This document shows, piece by piece, positions 29,558-36,958 of a stretch of 36,958 bases of DNA (its first letter is position 1; each line of letters starts with the position of its first letter). This DNA is from a virus. A model generated the notes under the pieces. The model was not told where the DNA came from. It saw nothing but the letters and a program-made list of their open reading frames with translations, and searched no databases. Location of the stretch: the IMG/VR virus record IMGVR_UViG_3300028800_000207, positions 1 to 36,958 of that record; one strand, 5' to 3'. Both the position numbers and the translations under genes were made by a program.

Positions 29558-29893
29558 ATGAGTTTAGCAGTAAGATTTGCGGCGATTCCGGTGCAGAGTA
29601 TTGCCTACACATCTCTTGGTGTGGGCTACATGGGGGTGGGTAACGCGGTTCCCTTTCCCATCAGGCAGTTCCTAATACAGAATCTGACTGATGCTACACT
29701 GATGTTTTCTTTTGACGGAGTTAATGATCACTTTCCACTCCCCGCTAGTGGTTTTTTCTTGAATGATATTTCGAGTAACCAGACCTTTAACCAGGGATGG
29801 TATATGGCGGAGGGAACACGGCTGTATGTGCGTGAGATAGGAACACCAACTACAGGTACCGTATACTTCTCAGCATTTTATGGTGCCGTATGA
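29558..29893 (+). CDS. Small beta-rich virion protein, paralogue of 29205 gene
   Basis: A 111-aa protein; AGGAGA at 29548-29553 selects ATG 29558. FPIRQFLIQNLTDATLMFSF and NDHFPLPASGFF form the conserved core shared with the previous gene. The stop overlaps the start of the S74 fibre by four bases (ATGA), which suggests a coupled role in fibre assembly. Confidence 0.6.
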   Translation: MSLAVRFAAIPVQSIAYTSLGVGYMGVGNAVPFPIRQFLIQNLTDATLMFSFDGVNDHFPLPASGFFLNDISSNQTFNQGWYMAEGTRLYVREIGTPTTGTVYFSAFYGAV

Positions 29894-32109
29894 GTCAGTA
29901 CGGAACTTTTTTAATACGGGGTGGCTTAGGGCCAGTCAATACTTTAACGGGAAATACGGGTGGTCCAGTACCGCCTGACGGAAGTGGAAATATAAATGTT
30001 ATTGGTTCTGGAGTCATATCTGTTGCTGGTAATCCTGGTACAAGCACCCTCACCATCACCGGAACAGGAAGCATTCCGTCTTCCTTTGCCACTGATTCAG
30101 GAACTGCTGTCCCATCAGGAGGAGTCCTCACCGTCCACGGAGTCTCTCCTCTTACCACCAGTGGAAGCGGATCTACTGTCTCAATATCTATTGGATCAGT
30201 AATACCGATTGCTGATGGAGGTACCAATGCGACGTCTATGGCTAACACTGACGGCGTTGTGTACTTTGATGGTACGCGATTGGTTACGACGGCTGTGGGA
30301 ACAGCAACGTATGTCTTAACGAGCAATGGTGCAGGACTTGCGCCTACGTTTCAGGCTGCGGCTTCAGGGGGAATAGTTACCCTGGATGGCGATTCTGGTT
30401 CAGCCACTGGCTCGACAGTTACTATTTCAGGTGGGACCACGGGACTTACTACAACTGCGTCATCTGCGACGATGGATTTAACGGGCACATTGATTGTGGG
30501 CAATGGTGGAACTGGTGCTACCACATTCACGAGTCATGGTGTTTTGTTGGGTAATGCCACAGGTGCTATTACCGCAACGGCTAATGGCACAACTGGTCAG
30601 TTATTTACCGCGACCACGGGGTCAGCTCCTGGATGGGCAAATGCCCCAGCAAGCTCCATATCCATAACCGGAAATACGGGTGGCGCACTAACGGGCGCTT
30701 CGTTCACCTTTACCGGCGGAACTACTGGATTAACTTTTGCTGGAGCAGGTACTACTGAAACATTGGGTGGCACACTCGTGGTTGCCAATGGCGGCACTGG
30801 CGCTGCAACACTGACGGGCGTCCTGATTGGCAATGGCACCTCTGCGGTTAGCGGAAACGCTATAACTCAGCATGATGTTCTCGTTGGAGGAGCCTCTAAT
30901 GCAATTACTTCTGTTGCCCCTGGCGCTACCTCGGGAGTGGCTCTGGTTTCACAGGGATCTTCCAGTGATCCCCATTTCGGAACTGTCGTTGTTGCTGGAG
31001 GTGGCTCGGGTGTTACCAGTCATACCGCATATATGCCTATTTGCGGGGGAACAACTACCACAGGCGGAGTACAGTCGGTAAATCCAGTTGGTGCATTGGC
31101 TGGATATGTACTTACTTTCGTTTCAAGTAGCGCACTGCCTACCTGGCAGGCTGGCGGGGGAGGTGGTGGCATAACCACTATTGATGGGGATACGGGATCT
31201 GTAACTGGATCTACGGTTACCATCTATGCTGATCAAGCAGCTAATGGATGTGGTTCATCGGTAGGATTTAGTGGGAGTTCTGCAACATTAACACTTAATG
31301 TTACTGATGGTAGTGGCAATACGGTCATTGGATCAAGCGCTGGTAATGGAAGTATTGGTATTCGCAATACGGTCATAGGTTCTAACGGTGCGGGTGCTGT
31401 TAATTCGCCTGGTGGTGTTTTGACGGGAAACTACAATACTATTGTCACAGGTGCTGGTGGTGGTTCAAAGCTGACAAGTGGATCTTTCAATTCAATTTAT
31501 GGCTACCAAGCGCAGATATCTAATGCGGGTGAGTTTAATGTCTGTATTGGAAACTCTTCTGGTGACAATAATGCTACAGGGATCACTAATAATGTGCTTA
31601 TTGGCCAAAATGCCGGTAATAATTATACCGGCACCGAGGCATATAACATTCTTATTGGTGATAACCAAGTTGGGGTCAATGGGGAAACTGGAGCTACCCA
31701 CATTGGAACCAATGGAAATACCACCAAATGTTATGTTGAGGGTATTAGGGGAGTAACTGTTACCACCACTGCCGCTGTGTTGGTGGGAAGCAATAACCAG
31801 TTGGGTACGGTTATATCTTCACGCAAGGTCAAAGATGACATAGTAGACATGGGTGATAAAAGCTCTTCGTTACTTAATCTCAGGCCGGTTAATTTTGTAT
31901 TTAAGGAAGATAAAACGAGATACATGCAGTGGGGACTTATCGCTGAAGAAGTGGCAGAGGTATTTCCCGATATAGTGAATTTTGACGCTTCAGGAAGCCC
32001 TGAATCGGTAAGATATCATGACATGCCCGCGATATTGCTTAATGAACTCCAGAAGTTACGCAGAGAATTCGAAGAATTTAAAGCATCTTGTGGTTGTAGG
32101 AGATACTAA
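29890..32109 (+). CDS. Tail fibre 2 with C-terminal S74 intramolecular chaperone
   Basis: A 739-aa fibre. The shaft is built of Gly/Thr/Ser repeats such as LTGNTGGPVPPDGSGNINV, ADGGTNAT and VVGNGGTGA types, then YadA-like NTVIGS turns (residues 470-600). The last 100 residues are a peptidase S74 domain (SSRKVKDDIVDM, LRPVNFVFKE, GLIAEEVAEVFPD, YHDMPAILLNE) that trimerises the fibre and cleaves itself off, normally at the Ser of the SS.(K/R).KDDI motif. It overlaps both neighbours by one to four bases. Confidence 0.85.
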   Translation: MSQYGTFLIRGGLGPVNTLTGNTGGPVPPDGSGNINVIGSGVISVAGNPGTSTLTITGTGSIPSSFATDSGTAVPSGGVLTVHGVSPLTTSGSGSTVSISIGSVIPIADGGTNATSMANTDGVVYFDGTRLVTTAVGTATYVLTSNGAGLAPTFQAAASGGIVTLDGDSGSATGSTVTISGGTTGLTTTASSATMDLTGTLIVGNGGTGATTFTSHGVLLGNATGAITATANGTTGQLFTATTGSAPGWANAPASSISITGNTGGALTGASFTFTGGTTGLTFAGAGTTETLGGTLVVANGGTGAATLTGVLIGNGTSAVSGNAITQHDVLVGGASNAITSVAPGATSGVALVSQGSSSDPHFGTVVVAGGGSGVTSHTAYMPICGGTTTTGGVQSVNPVGALAGYVLTFVSSSALPTWQAGGGGGGITTIDGDTGSVTGSTVTIYADQAANGCGSSVGFSGSSATLTLNVTDGSGNTVIGSSAGNGSIGIRNTVIGSNGAGAVNSPGGVLTGNYNTIVTGAGGGSKLTSGSFNSIYGYQAQISNAGEFNVCIGNSSGDNNATGITNNVLIGQNAGNNYTGTEAYNILIGDNQVGVNGETGATHIGTNGNTTKCYVEGIRGVTVTTTAAVLVGSNNQLGTVISSRKVKDDIVDMGDKSSSLLNLRPVNFVFKEDKTRYMQWGLIAEEVAEVFPDIVNFDASGSPESVRYHDMPAILLNELQKLRREFEEFKASCGCRRY

Positions 32110-34511
32110 TGTCTAACTCTCAATTTCAACAAGTATCCTATGGGCTAACCCAGCCGCTTATTAATCAAAATCCCATCAATATCATCTCTCATCGTAATCC
32201 AACGACGGTAGATAAGGCTCAACTAGGTACTTTGTGGATAAACGAGAGTAATAACACGTTTTACACCTTGACCTCTATTGTTAATAATAGTGCCAATTGG
32301 GAATCGAGTGGTATTGGCAATGGCACCAATGGCCAGGTACTCATTGGTGGTGGTACAGCACCCGTTTGGAATAACATTACGGCAGGATCTGGAGTAACGA
32401 TAACGAATGGTGTCAATTCTATCACTATTGCTGCCTCTGGCAGCTTGGCGACAACCCTCAACGCTGATACCGGTTCGGCCACCTTTGCTTCAGGGGCGGC
32501 CACCATTGCGGGTGGTTCTAATATCTCCACCTCGGCAACATCACATACGCTTACGGTCAGTCTTGTTGCATCCCCATCGGTATCCGGTTCCCTTACGGCG
32601 GCTACCGGCCTGGTTGCCTTAGCTGGTGGGGTAGTAACGACAGGAACAAATCAGTTTAAATCATTGGGTGCTGGGGTCATGCAGACCTCTGGCAATGGAA
32701 CAATATCTTCTACAAGTGGAACGAATGGACAAATTCTCATCGGATCAAGCCCCGGCGTCCCGTCGTGGAGTACTATTACCGCTGGCGCTAATGTTACTAT
32801 TACAAACGGGGCTAATAGTATTACTATTGCGGCGGCAGGTGGATCCGGTGGAACAGTTAGCCAACTCGCGGGGAATACTGGGGTTGCGGGGCCAGATGGA
32901 GGAGGTAATGTCAATGTTGTCGGTTCTGGAAATATTACTGTCACAGGCGACAATTCCCACACCCTCACTGCCACGCTTACTGGAACAACTAATCATGCGG
33001 TTCAAGTGGGGACATCCGGAGGTGCGTTGTCCTCTTTGTCGGTCGGAACCGATGGACAAGTTTTACTTGGAGCCAGTGGAGGAAACCCTTCCTTCGTTAC
33101 TCCTACTGCAGGATCAGGGTTAGTAGTAACCGCTAACTCAACAACGCTTTCGTATGCTTTATCTGCTCCGGTATCTATCGCTAATGGTGGTACTGACGCC
33201 ACAAGCTTTGCACACACTGATGGCGCTGTATATTTTGATGGGACGAGATTGGTTGCTGCTTCAGCGGGGACCAATGGCCAAGTTTTTCTGGGGGCCACCG
33301 GCGCGGCACCTGCGTTTGCGACACTGACGAGCTCGGGTGGAACCCTCACTTATACCACTGGAGCTAATAGTTTAAACATAGATGGGACTGCTGCCTCAAC
33401 ATCGCAAGCAGGCGTTGTAGCATTAGCCACAAACGCACAAGCAATTGCGGGGGTATCCAGTACTACGGCAACACCGCCAAGTGCGCTAACGGCTAAATTA
33501 GGGGCCCAAACATCCAATGGGGTTGCGTATGGTGCGGGAACAAGTTCTGCTTTAGGGTGGACAGGCGCTGGGTCGAATGGCCAGGTACTGATTGGAGCGA
33601 CTTCAGGTGCGCCCGCATTTAGTTCTATTACTTCAACGGGTGGAACTATCATTATCACGCCTGGGGCGAACAGTCTTAATTTGGATGTTATGGCAGGGTC
33701 GGCAAATAAACTAGATGCGGATAGTGGGTTTGCAACGTTTACGGGTGGGGTTATTACTATATCGGGTGGTTCTACCGGACTTACCACCACAGCATCCGCT
33801 GCTACGATGAATTTGACAGGCACTTTGGCCGTTGGATCTGGAGGAACGGGAGCAAACACTCTAACAGGATTACTGACTGGAAATGGTTCTTCCGCGGTTA
33901 CTGCTAGCGCAATAACCCAGCATGATGTATTAGTGGGAGGCGCATCTAATGCGGTAAATTCTGTTTCTCCATCAACATCTGGCAGTGTTTTAACATCAAA
34001 TGGTACAGGTTCTAATCCATCTTTTCAGCAAATAGGATCTTCTGGAGTTTCATTCTCCGCCTATAAGAGCTCTTCCTCAACCAATCAAACAGGAGGTGGT
34101 GCTACTGTTTTAGTGGTATTCGACTCAGCTTTTTATAATACTGGATCGGCTTATAATACATCAACTGGTCAATTTACTGCCCCTTCTGCTGGAGTTTATA
34201 CGTTTTCTACTTCAGTGACTGTAACTTCTTTCACCTCCCTTATGACAAATGGAAGTGGGAATATCCAGATAAAGGGATCTGGCCCTTCGGTGGGAACATA
34301 TGATTTGATAAGCACAAATCCATTCGCCGTTATGAATGCGAATTCAGGAAATTGGCGATGGAATGGATCAACCTCTGTGTCTATGAGCGCTGGCGATACC
34401 GCTCAAGTTAATGTAAATGTAACGGGGGGATCAGGAAATACTGCTGGTATAAAAGGGGTTGATGTGGCTGGAATTTATCAAAGCTGGTTCTCGGGATATA
34501 AATGTGTTTAG
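32109..34511 (+). CDS. Tail fibre 3 with C1q-like tip
   Basis: An 800-aa fibre. The N-terminus repeats the attachment module of fibre 1 (VSYGLTQPLINQN, LGTLWIN, NSANWES). The shaft shares with fibre 2 the units NGGTDAT/HTDGAVYFDGTRL and TQHDVLVGGASNA. The last 150 residues resemble a C1q/TNF jelly roll (VSFSAYKSSSS, FNTGSAYN-type segment, FTAPSAGVYTFS, then a final hydrophobic strand). No S74 domain. It may bind a different receptor from fibres 2 and 4. Confidence 0.8.
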   Translation: MSNSQFQQVSYGLTQPLINQNPINIISHRNPTTVDKAQLGTLWINESNNTFYTLTSIVNNSANWESSGIGNGTNGQVLIGGGTAPVWNNITAGSGVTITNGVNSITIAASGSLATTLNADTGSATFASGAATIAGGSNISTSATSHTLTVSLVASPSVSGSLTAATGLVALAGGVVTTGTNQFKSLGAGVMQTSGNGTISSTSGTNGQILIGSSPGVPSWSTITAGANVTITNGANSITIAAAGGSGGTVSQLAGNTGVAGPDGGGNVNVVGSGNITVTGDNSHTLTATLTGTTNHAVQVGTSGGALSSLSVGTDGQVLLGASGGNPSFVTPTAGSGLVVTANSTTLSYALSAPVSIANGGTDATSFAHTDGAVYFDGTRLVAASAGTNGQVFLGATGAAPAFATLTSSGGTLTYTTGANSLNIDGTAASTSQAGVVALATNAQAIAGVSSTTATPPSALTAKLGAQTSNGVAYGAGTSSALGWTGAGSNGQVLIGATSGAPAFSSITSTGGTIIITPGANSLNLDVMAGSANKLDADSGFATFTGGVITISGGSTGLTTTASAATMNLTGTLAVGSGGTGANTLTGLLTGNGSSAVTASAITQHDVLVGGASNAVNSVSPSTSGSVLTSNGTGSNPSFQQIGSSGVSFSAYKSSSSTNQTGGGATVLVVFDSAFYNTGSAYNTSTGQFTAPSAGVYTFSTSVTVTSFTSLMTNGSGNIQIKGSGPSVGTYDLISTNPFAVMNANSGNWRWNGSTSVSMSAGDTAQVNVNVTGGSGNTAGIKGVDVAGIYQSWFSGYKCV

Positions 34512-34519
34512 GAGATTGA

Positions 34520-36193
34520 ATGTCTAATGTAGCTGATCTTAGATTAAATGGATTGAATCCTCTTTCGTACCAAGGCGTTAATCCCTATACTCCTGTGCCA
34601 TTTTTTACCAGTTCACGTCCGAATGCCCATGCGCCAACGGTTAATGATTATCAAAATTTCACGCTAGGTACTATATGGCTTGATCAGGTTACCCAGACCG
34701 CATACATGTTGGTGAATATCAACAGGGTAAATGCGGTTACTATACAGGCAAACTGGGTACCATTTGTTACCAGCTATGGGATCGTTGCTGGTTTGCAGGG
34801 TAATACAGGTGGATTTGTTGGGCCTACCGGTGCGCCACCCTATATTAATGTGGTTGGAGATGGAACGGGAATAACCATTTCGGGAAACCCATCGACCCAT
34901 ACACTCACCGCATCTCTGGTCGGTGGTGGTGTGGCGGCTCAGACTTTTTTGGGTAACACAGGTACTGCTACCCCAACTGCATTAGGAGTTCTTTCGATTG
35001 TTGGAGATGGTACGCATACAAGAACCACTGCATCTGGTAATACCATAACTATAACTTTAGTTGGGACTGGTATTGTCGAGACATTGACCGGAGATTCTGG
35101 TGGTGCTATCAGTCCAACGGCAGGTAATATAAATATCATATCAGGTTTTTCGACACTAAATTCGGGCTCAACGGTCAAAATAGCCGGAAGTGGATCAACA
35201 CTTACACTTGATGTTACTGATAGTAATACTAATACTATTATTGGAAATGGATCTGGAATTTCTACATTGAGTGGTGCATCGAATACTATTATAGGAAGTG
35301 GTAATTTTTTATCAGCAACATCTGGTTATAACAATGTTGTGGTGGGAAGTGGTAGCCTAACTGCATGTACAACTGGCTATGGTAATACTATATTTGGAAA
35401 TGGAATAATGACAGCTTCTACATCGGCAGCTGGTAACACCATTATTGGAGACGGAGCTGGGGAAAATATTACGATCGGCATAGATAATTGCTTACTCGGA
35501 GGGGATAGTGGAATATCCTTAACGAGCGGTGGGTTAAATTGTCTAATTGGAATAGATGCAGGAACTGATATCACGACAGGTTCTTATAATATTGGTATCG
35601 GTCAATTTGTTTTTGTTTTACCGACAACGAGTGGTTTGACTACAGGTAGTTACAACATAGCCATAGGTGCGGGAAATTCACCAAGTGGACCCCATTCTGC
35701 AGGGGACGCATACACATCGAGCGAGAGCTCAAATATCCTGATTGGCAACAGAGGTGTTAATGGTGAATCGAATACGATACACATAGGAACTACGGGCACC
35801 GGCAACGCACAACAAAGCACCTGTTTTATTGCGGGCTCATATGGAGTTACCACGACGAGTGGAACCACGGCAGCGCTCTTAATATCTAACACAGGACAAC
35901 TAGGCACCGTATCTTCATCGCGGCGCTACAAAGACAATATCAAAGATATGGGTGCTTACAGTAGCAAAGTATTGGCTATGCGGCCCGTGACGTTTAACTA
36001 TAAACAACATCCAGGAATTACATCAATGGGGCTGATAGCTGAAGAGGTTGCTGAGATTATGCCCGAGCTGGTTAATCTCAATGATGAGGGACTGCCAGAG
36101 TCCGTTAAATATCACGACTTTCCGGCGCTATTGTTGAATGAGATTATTAAGTTACGGGTCGAGTTAGACGAGCTTAAGAGACATCTAAACTAA
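34520..36193 (+). CDS. Tail fibre 4 with C-terminal S74 intramolecular chaperone
   Basis: A 557-aa fibre. The start (LGTIWLDQ then VNI..V..QANWVPF) is a divergent attachment module. Shaft repeats of the type GNTGG...P...INVVGDG occur three times; residues 225-400 contain many N-T-I-I-G-type turns spaced by about 20 residues as in YadA-like heads. The S74 domain (SSSRRYKDNIKDMG, GLIAEEVAEIMPELVN, YHDFPALLLNE) lies at the end. A terminator follows. Confidence 0.85.
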   Translation: MSNVADLRLNGLNPLSYQGVNPYTPVPFFTSSRPNAHAPTVNDYQNFTLGTIWLDQVTQTAYMLVNINRVNAVTIQANWVPFVTSYGIVAGLQGNTGGFVGPTGAPPYINVVGDGTGITISGNPSTHTLTASLVGGGVAAQTFLGNTGTATPTALGVLSIVGDGTHTRTTASGNTITITLVGTGIVETLTGDSGGAISPTAGNINIISGFSTLNSGSTVKIAGSGSTLTLDVTDSNTNTIIGNGSGISTLSGASNTIIGSGNFLSATSGYNNVVVGSGSLTACTTGYGNTIFGNGIMTASTSAAGNTIIGDGAGENITIGIDNCLLGGDSGISLTSGGLNCLIGIDAGTDITTGSYNIGIGQFVFVLPTTSGLTTGSYNIAIGAGNSPSGPHSAGDAYTSSESSNILIGNRGVNGESNTIHIGTTGTGNAQQSTCFIAGSYGVTTTSGTTAALLISNTGQLGTVSSSRRYKDNIKDMGAYSSKVLAMRPVTFNYKQHPGITSMGLIAEEVAEIMPELVNLNDEGLPESVKYHDFPALLLNEIIKLRVELDELKRHLN

Positions 36194-36223
36194 TTCGTGA
36201 CGTGTTAGCGCGAGTTATTGTCG

Positions 36224-36244
36224 GGGGGCATAGTGCCCCCTTTT
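36224..36244. terminator. Terminator between convergent fibre and minus-strand genes
   Basis: GGGGGCA (36224-36230) and TGCCCCC (36234-36240) with a 3-base loop, followed by TTTT. It ends the fibre operon and overlaps the stop of the minus-strand gene at 36244. Confidence 0.75.
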
Positions 36245-36525
36245 CATAGGAGATGCTTTTCTCGTTCAGATCTTTTCTGGAGCTCAAGATGATCGCTATA
36301 GTAAGCGATAGCTTCTGCGAGGTTGTGGATATCTACACAGTCTGTACGCGCAAGTAGTTCACCAACGGTCATCCATGACGAAGATTCTGGTTCGCTTGAT
36401 ACTTGTATGTAGAGTTCTTCCCGACAATCTTCGTATATCACCTTCGCCAATGCACCATACGGGGCGAAATCATAGCGGGTAGGGGTGTTGTACCTTACGG
36501 GTATCTCAAGCGGATCTCCGTTCAT
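36244..36525 (-). CDS. Hypothetical early protein downstream of ERF
   Basis: A 93-aa protein with AAGGAT upstream of ATG 36525. Soluble and acidic; SSSWMTVGELLARTDCVDIH and a helix AEAIAYYSDHLELQK are visible, without a family match. It is nine bases downstream of the ERF stop and is probably co-transcribed with it. Confidence 0.6.
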   Translation of the reverse strand: MNGDPLEIPVRYNTPTRYDFAPYGALAKVIYEDCREELYIQVSSEPESSSWMTVGELLARTDCVDIHNLAEAIAYYSDHLELQKRSEREKHLL

Positions 36526-36534
36526 TTTTGATCC

Positions 36535-36958
36535 TTATTTATTAATGCCATTGCGAGCGTTCTTAATCTCTCTGATTCGTCTCAGGGAGTTATGATACTT
36601 TGATTTGGGCATATCAGCTAAAGATTGTATTTTGAGACCATCAAGCACTTGCTCGGCGATATCGGGATATTCCGCGAGTTCATACTCTACTTCCTCCATC
36701 TGTTCGCGGGTTATGGTCTCTGATGATTCTTCTTTGGGATTGTATTTAGTATTGAGGGCTACCCCTTTTGCCATGACATCTCGGCTTTCTACCATAGCTC
36801 GTTCGCCATCATCATCTTCATTAGCGGCAACAACGCCCACGAGAGAAGCATAGCAATAGCGCTTCATATAGGTTATGTAGCTCGCCAGTGATTGTATGTC
36901 ATTTTTTGCAGGAATAATGCGTACGCGAGTTTCAATCCATTGGCCTGAAATATAGCCC
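36535..36958 (-). CDS. erf: ERF-family single-strand annealing protein, C-terminal part
   Basis: The continuation of the gene at 1-521, cut by the window end. It includes ITYMKRYCYASLVGVVAANE and the acidic DDDGERAM after it, typical of ERF proteins. The last 60 residues are helical and charged (ITREQMEEVEYELAEYPDIA). The repeated part (36815-36958) gives Gly where the left copy has Cys; Gly fits the family better. On the circle the joined frame has 801 bases. Confidence 0.85.
   Translation of the reverse strand, partial: GYISGQWIETRVRIIPAKNDIQSLASYITYMKRYCYASLVGVVAANEDDDGERAMVESRDVMAKGVALNTKYNPKEESSETITREQMEEVEYELAEYPDIAEQVLDGLKIQSLADMPKSKYHNSLRRIREIKNARNGINK
36815..36958. repeat. Terminal redundancy, right copy
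   Basis: Matches 1-144 with two mismatches. See the left copy. Confidence 0.9.

Noticed and set aside
1-36958. Integrase, attachment site, tRNA, CRISPR array
   Set aside because: Looked for on both strands by eye; no recombinase motif, cloverleaf or regular spacer repeat seen, so no claim of lysogeny or defence locus.

Overview
The window is essentially a complete genome of a tailed bacteriophage (Caudoviricetes), most likely short-tailed. Its last 144 bases (36815-36958) repeat its first 144 with two mismatches, so the sequence closes into a circle of about 36,814 bp. A gene for an ERF-type annealing protein is cut by the ends and becomes one 266-codon reading frame when they are joined. 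The capsid protein is of the N4-gp56 family, the portal is P22-like, there is no tape-measure gene, and a set of connector, nozzle and ejection-like proteins is followed by a large fibre cluster. I see no integrase, DNA polymerase, RNA polymerase, tRNA or CRISPR. The host cannot be named; a Gram-negative bacterium is a reasonable guess from the signal peptide style and short tail.

Layout: 1-2.5 kb holds recombination and replication genes (ERF on the minus strand, a small HTH regulator, an iteron array, a winged-helix replication protein, RusA). 2.5-8.4 kb holds packaging genes (small and large terminase, portal), interrupted at 4.5-5.9 kb by an inserted regulatory cassette. 8.5-11 kb holds a C1q-like Cys-rich protein and small virion or accessory proteins. 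11-12.5 kb is a self-contained cassette with its own promoter and terminators, encoding a secreted colicin E3-like ribonuclease and a neighbour related to it. 12.5-17 kb holds the scaffold, an M15 endolysin, a possible spanin, and the major capsid gene split by two group I introns. 17-27 kb holds head decoration, connector, nozzle and ejection-type proteins, with HNH homing endonucleases inserted at 23.2 and 26.9 kb. 27.9-36.2 kb holds a fibre cluster with shared modules and several kinds of tip (S74 chaperone, C1q-like). A short minus-strand operon closes the circle into ERF.

Most striking findings: (1) a regulator at 5029-5772 that fuses a MerR-type DNA-binding head and a coiled coil to a domain that matches the C-terminal domain of the RNA polymerase alpha subunit, including the DNA-contact residues equivalent to R265, N268, K298 and S299. 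Its cassette carries a near-consensus promoter whose -10 lies under a palindrome, and it is flanked by a 110-bp duplication of the terminase 3' end. (2) A major capsid gene that can be spliced in silico to a 315-aa protein by removing introns of 794 and 198 nt, with P1 and P10 pairings visible for both. The larger intron carries a LAGLIDADG endonuclease gene on the antisense strand. (3) A phage-borne secreted E3-type RNase with the D-H-E catalytic pattern intact, followed by a gene carrying the same motif with the catalytic histidine deleted.
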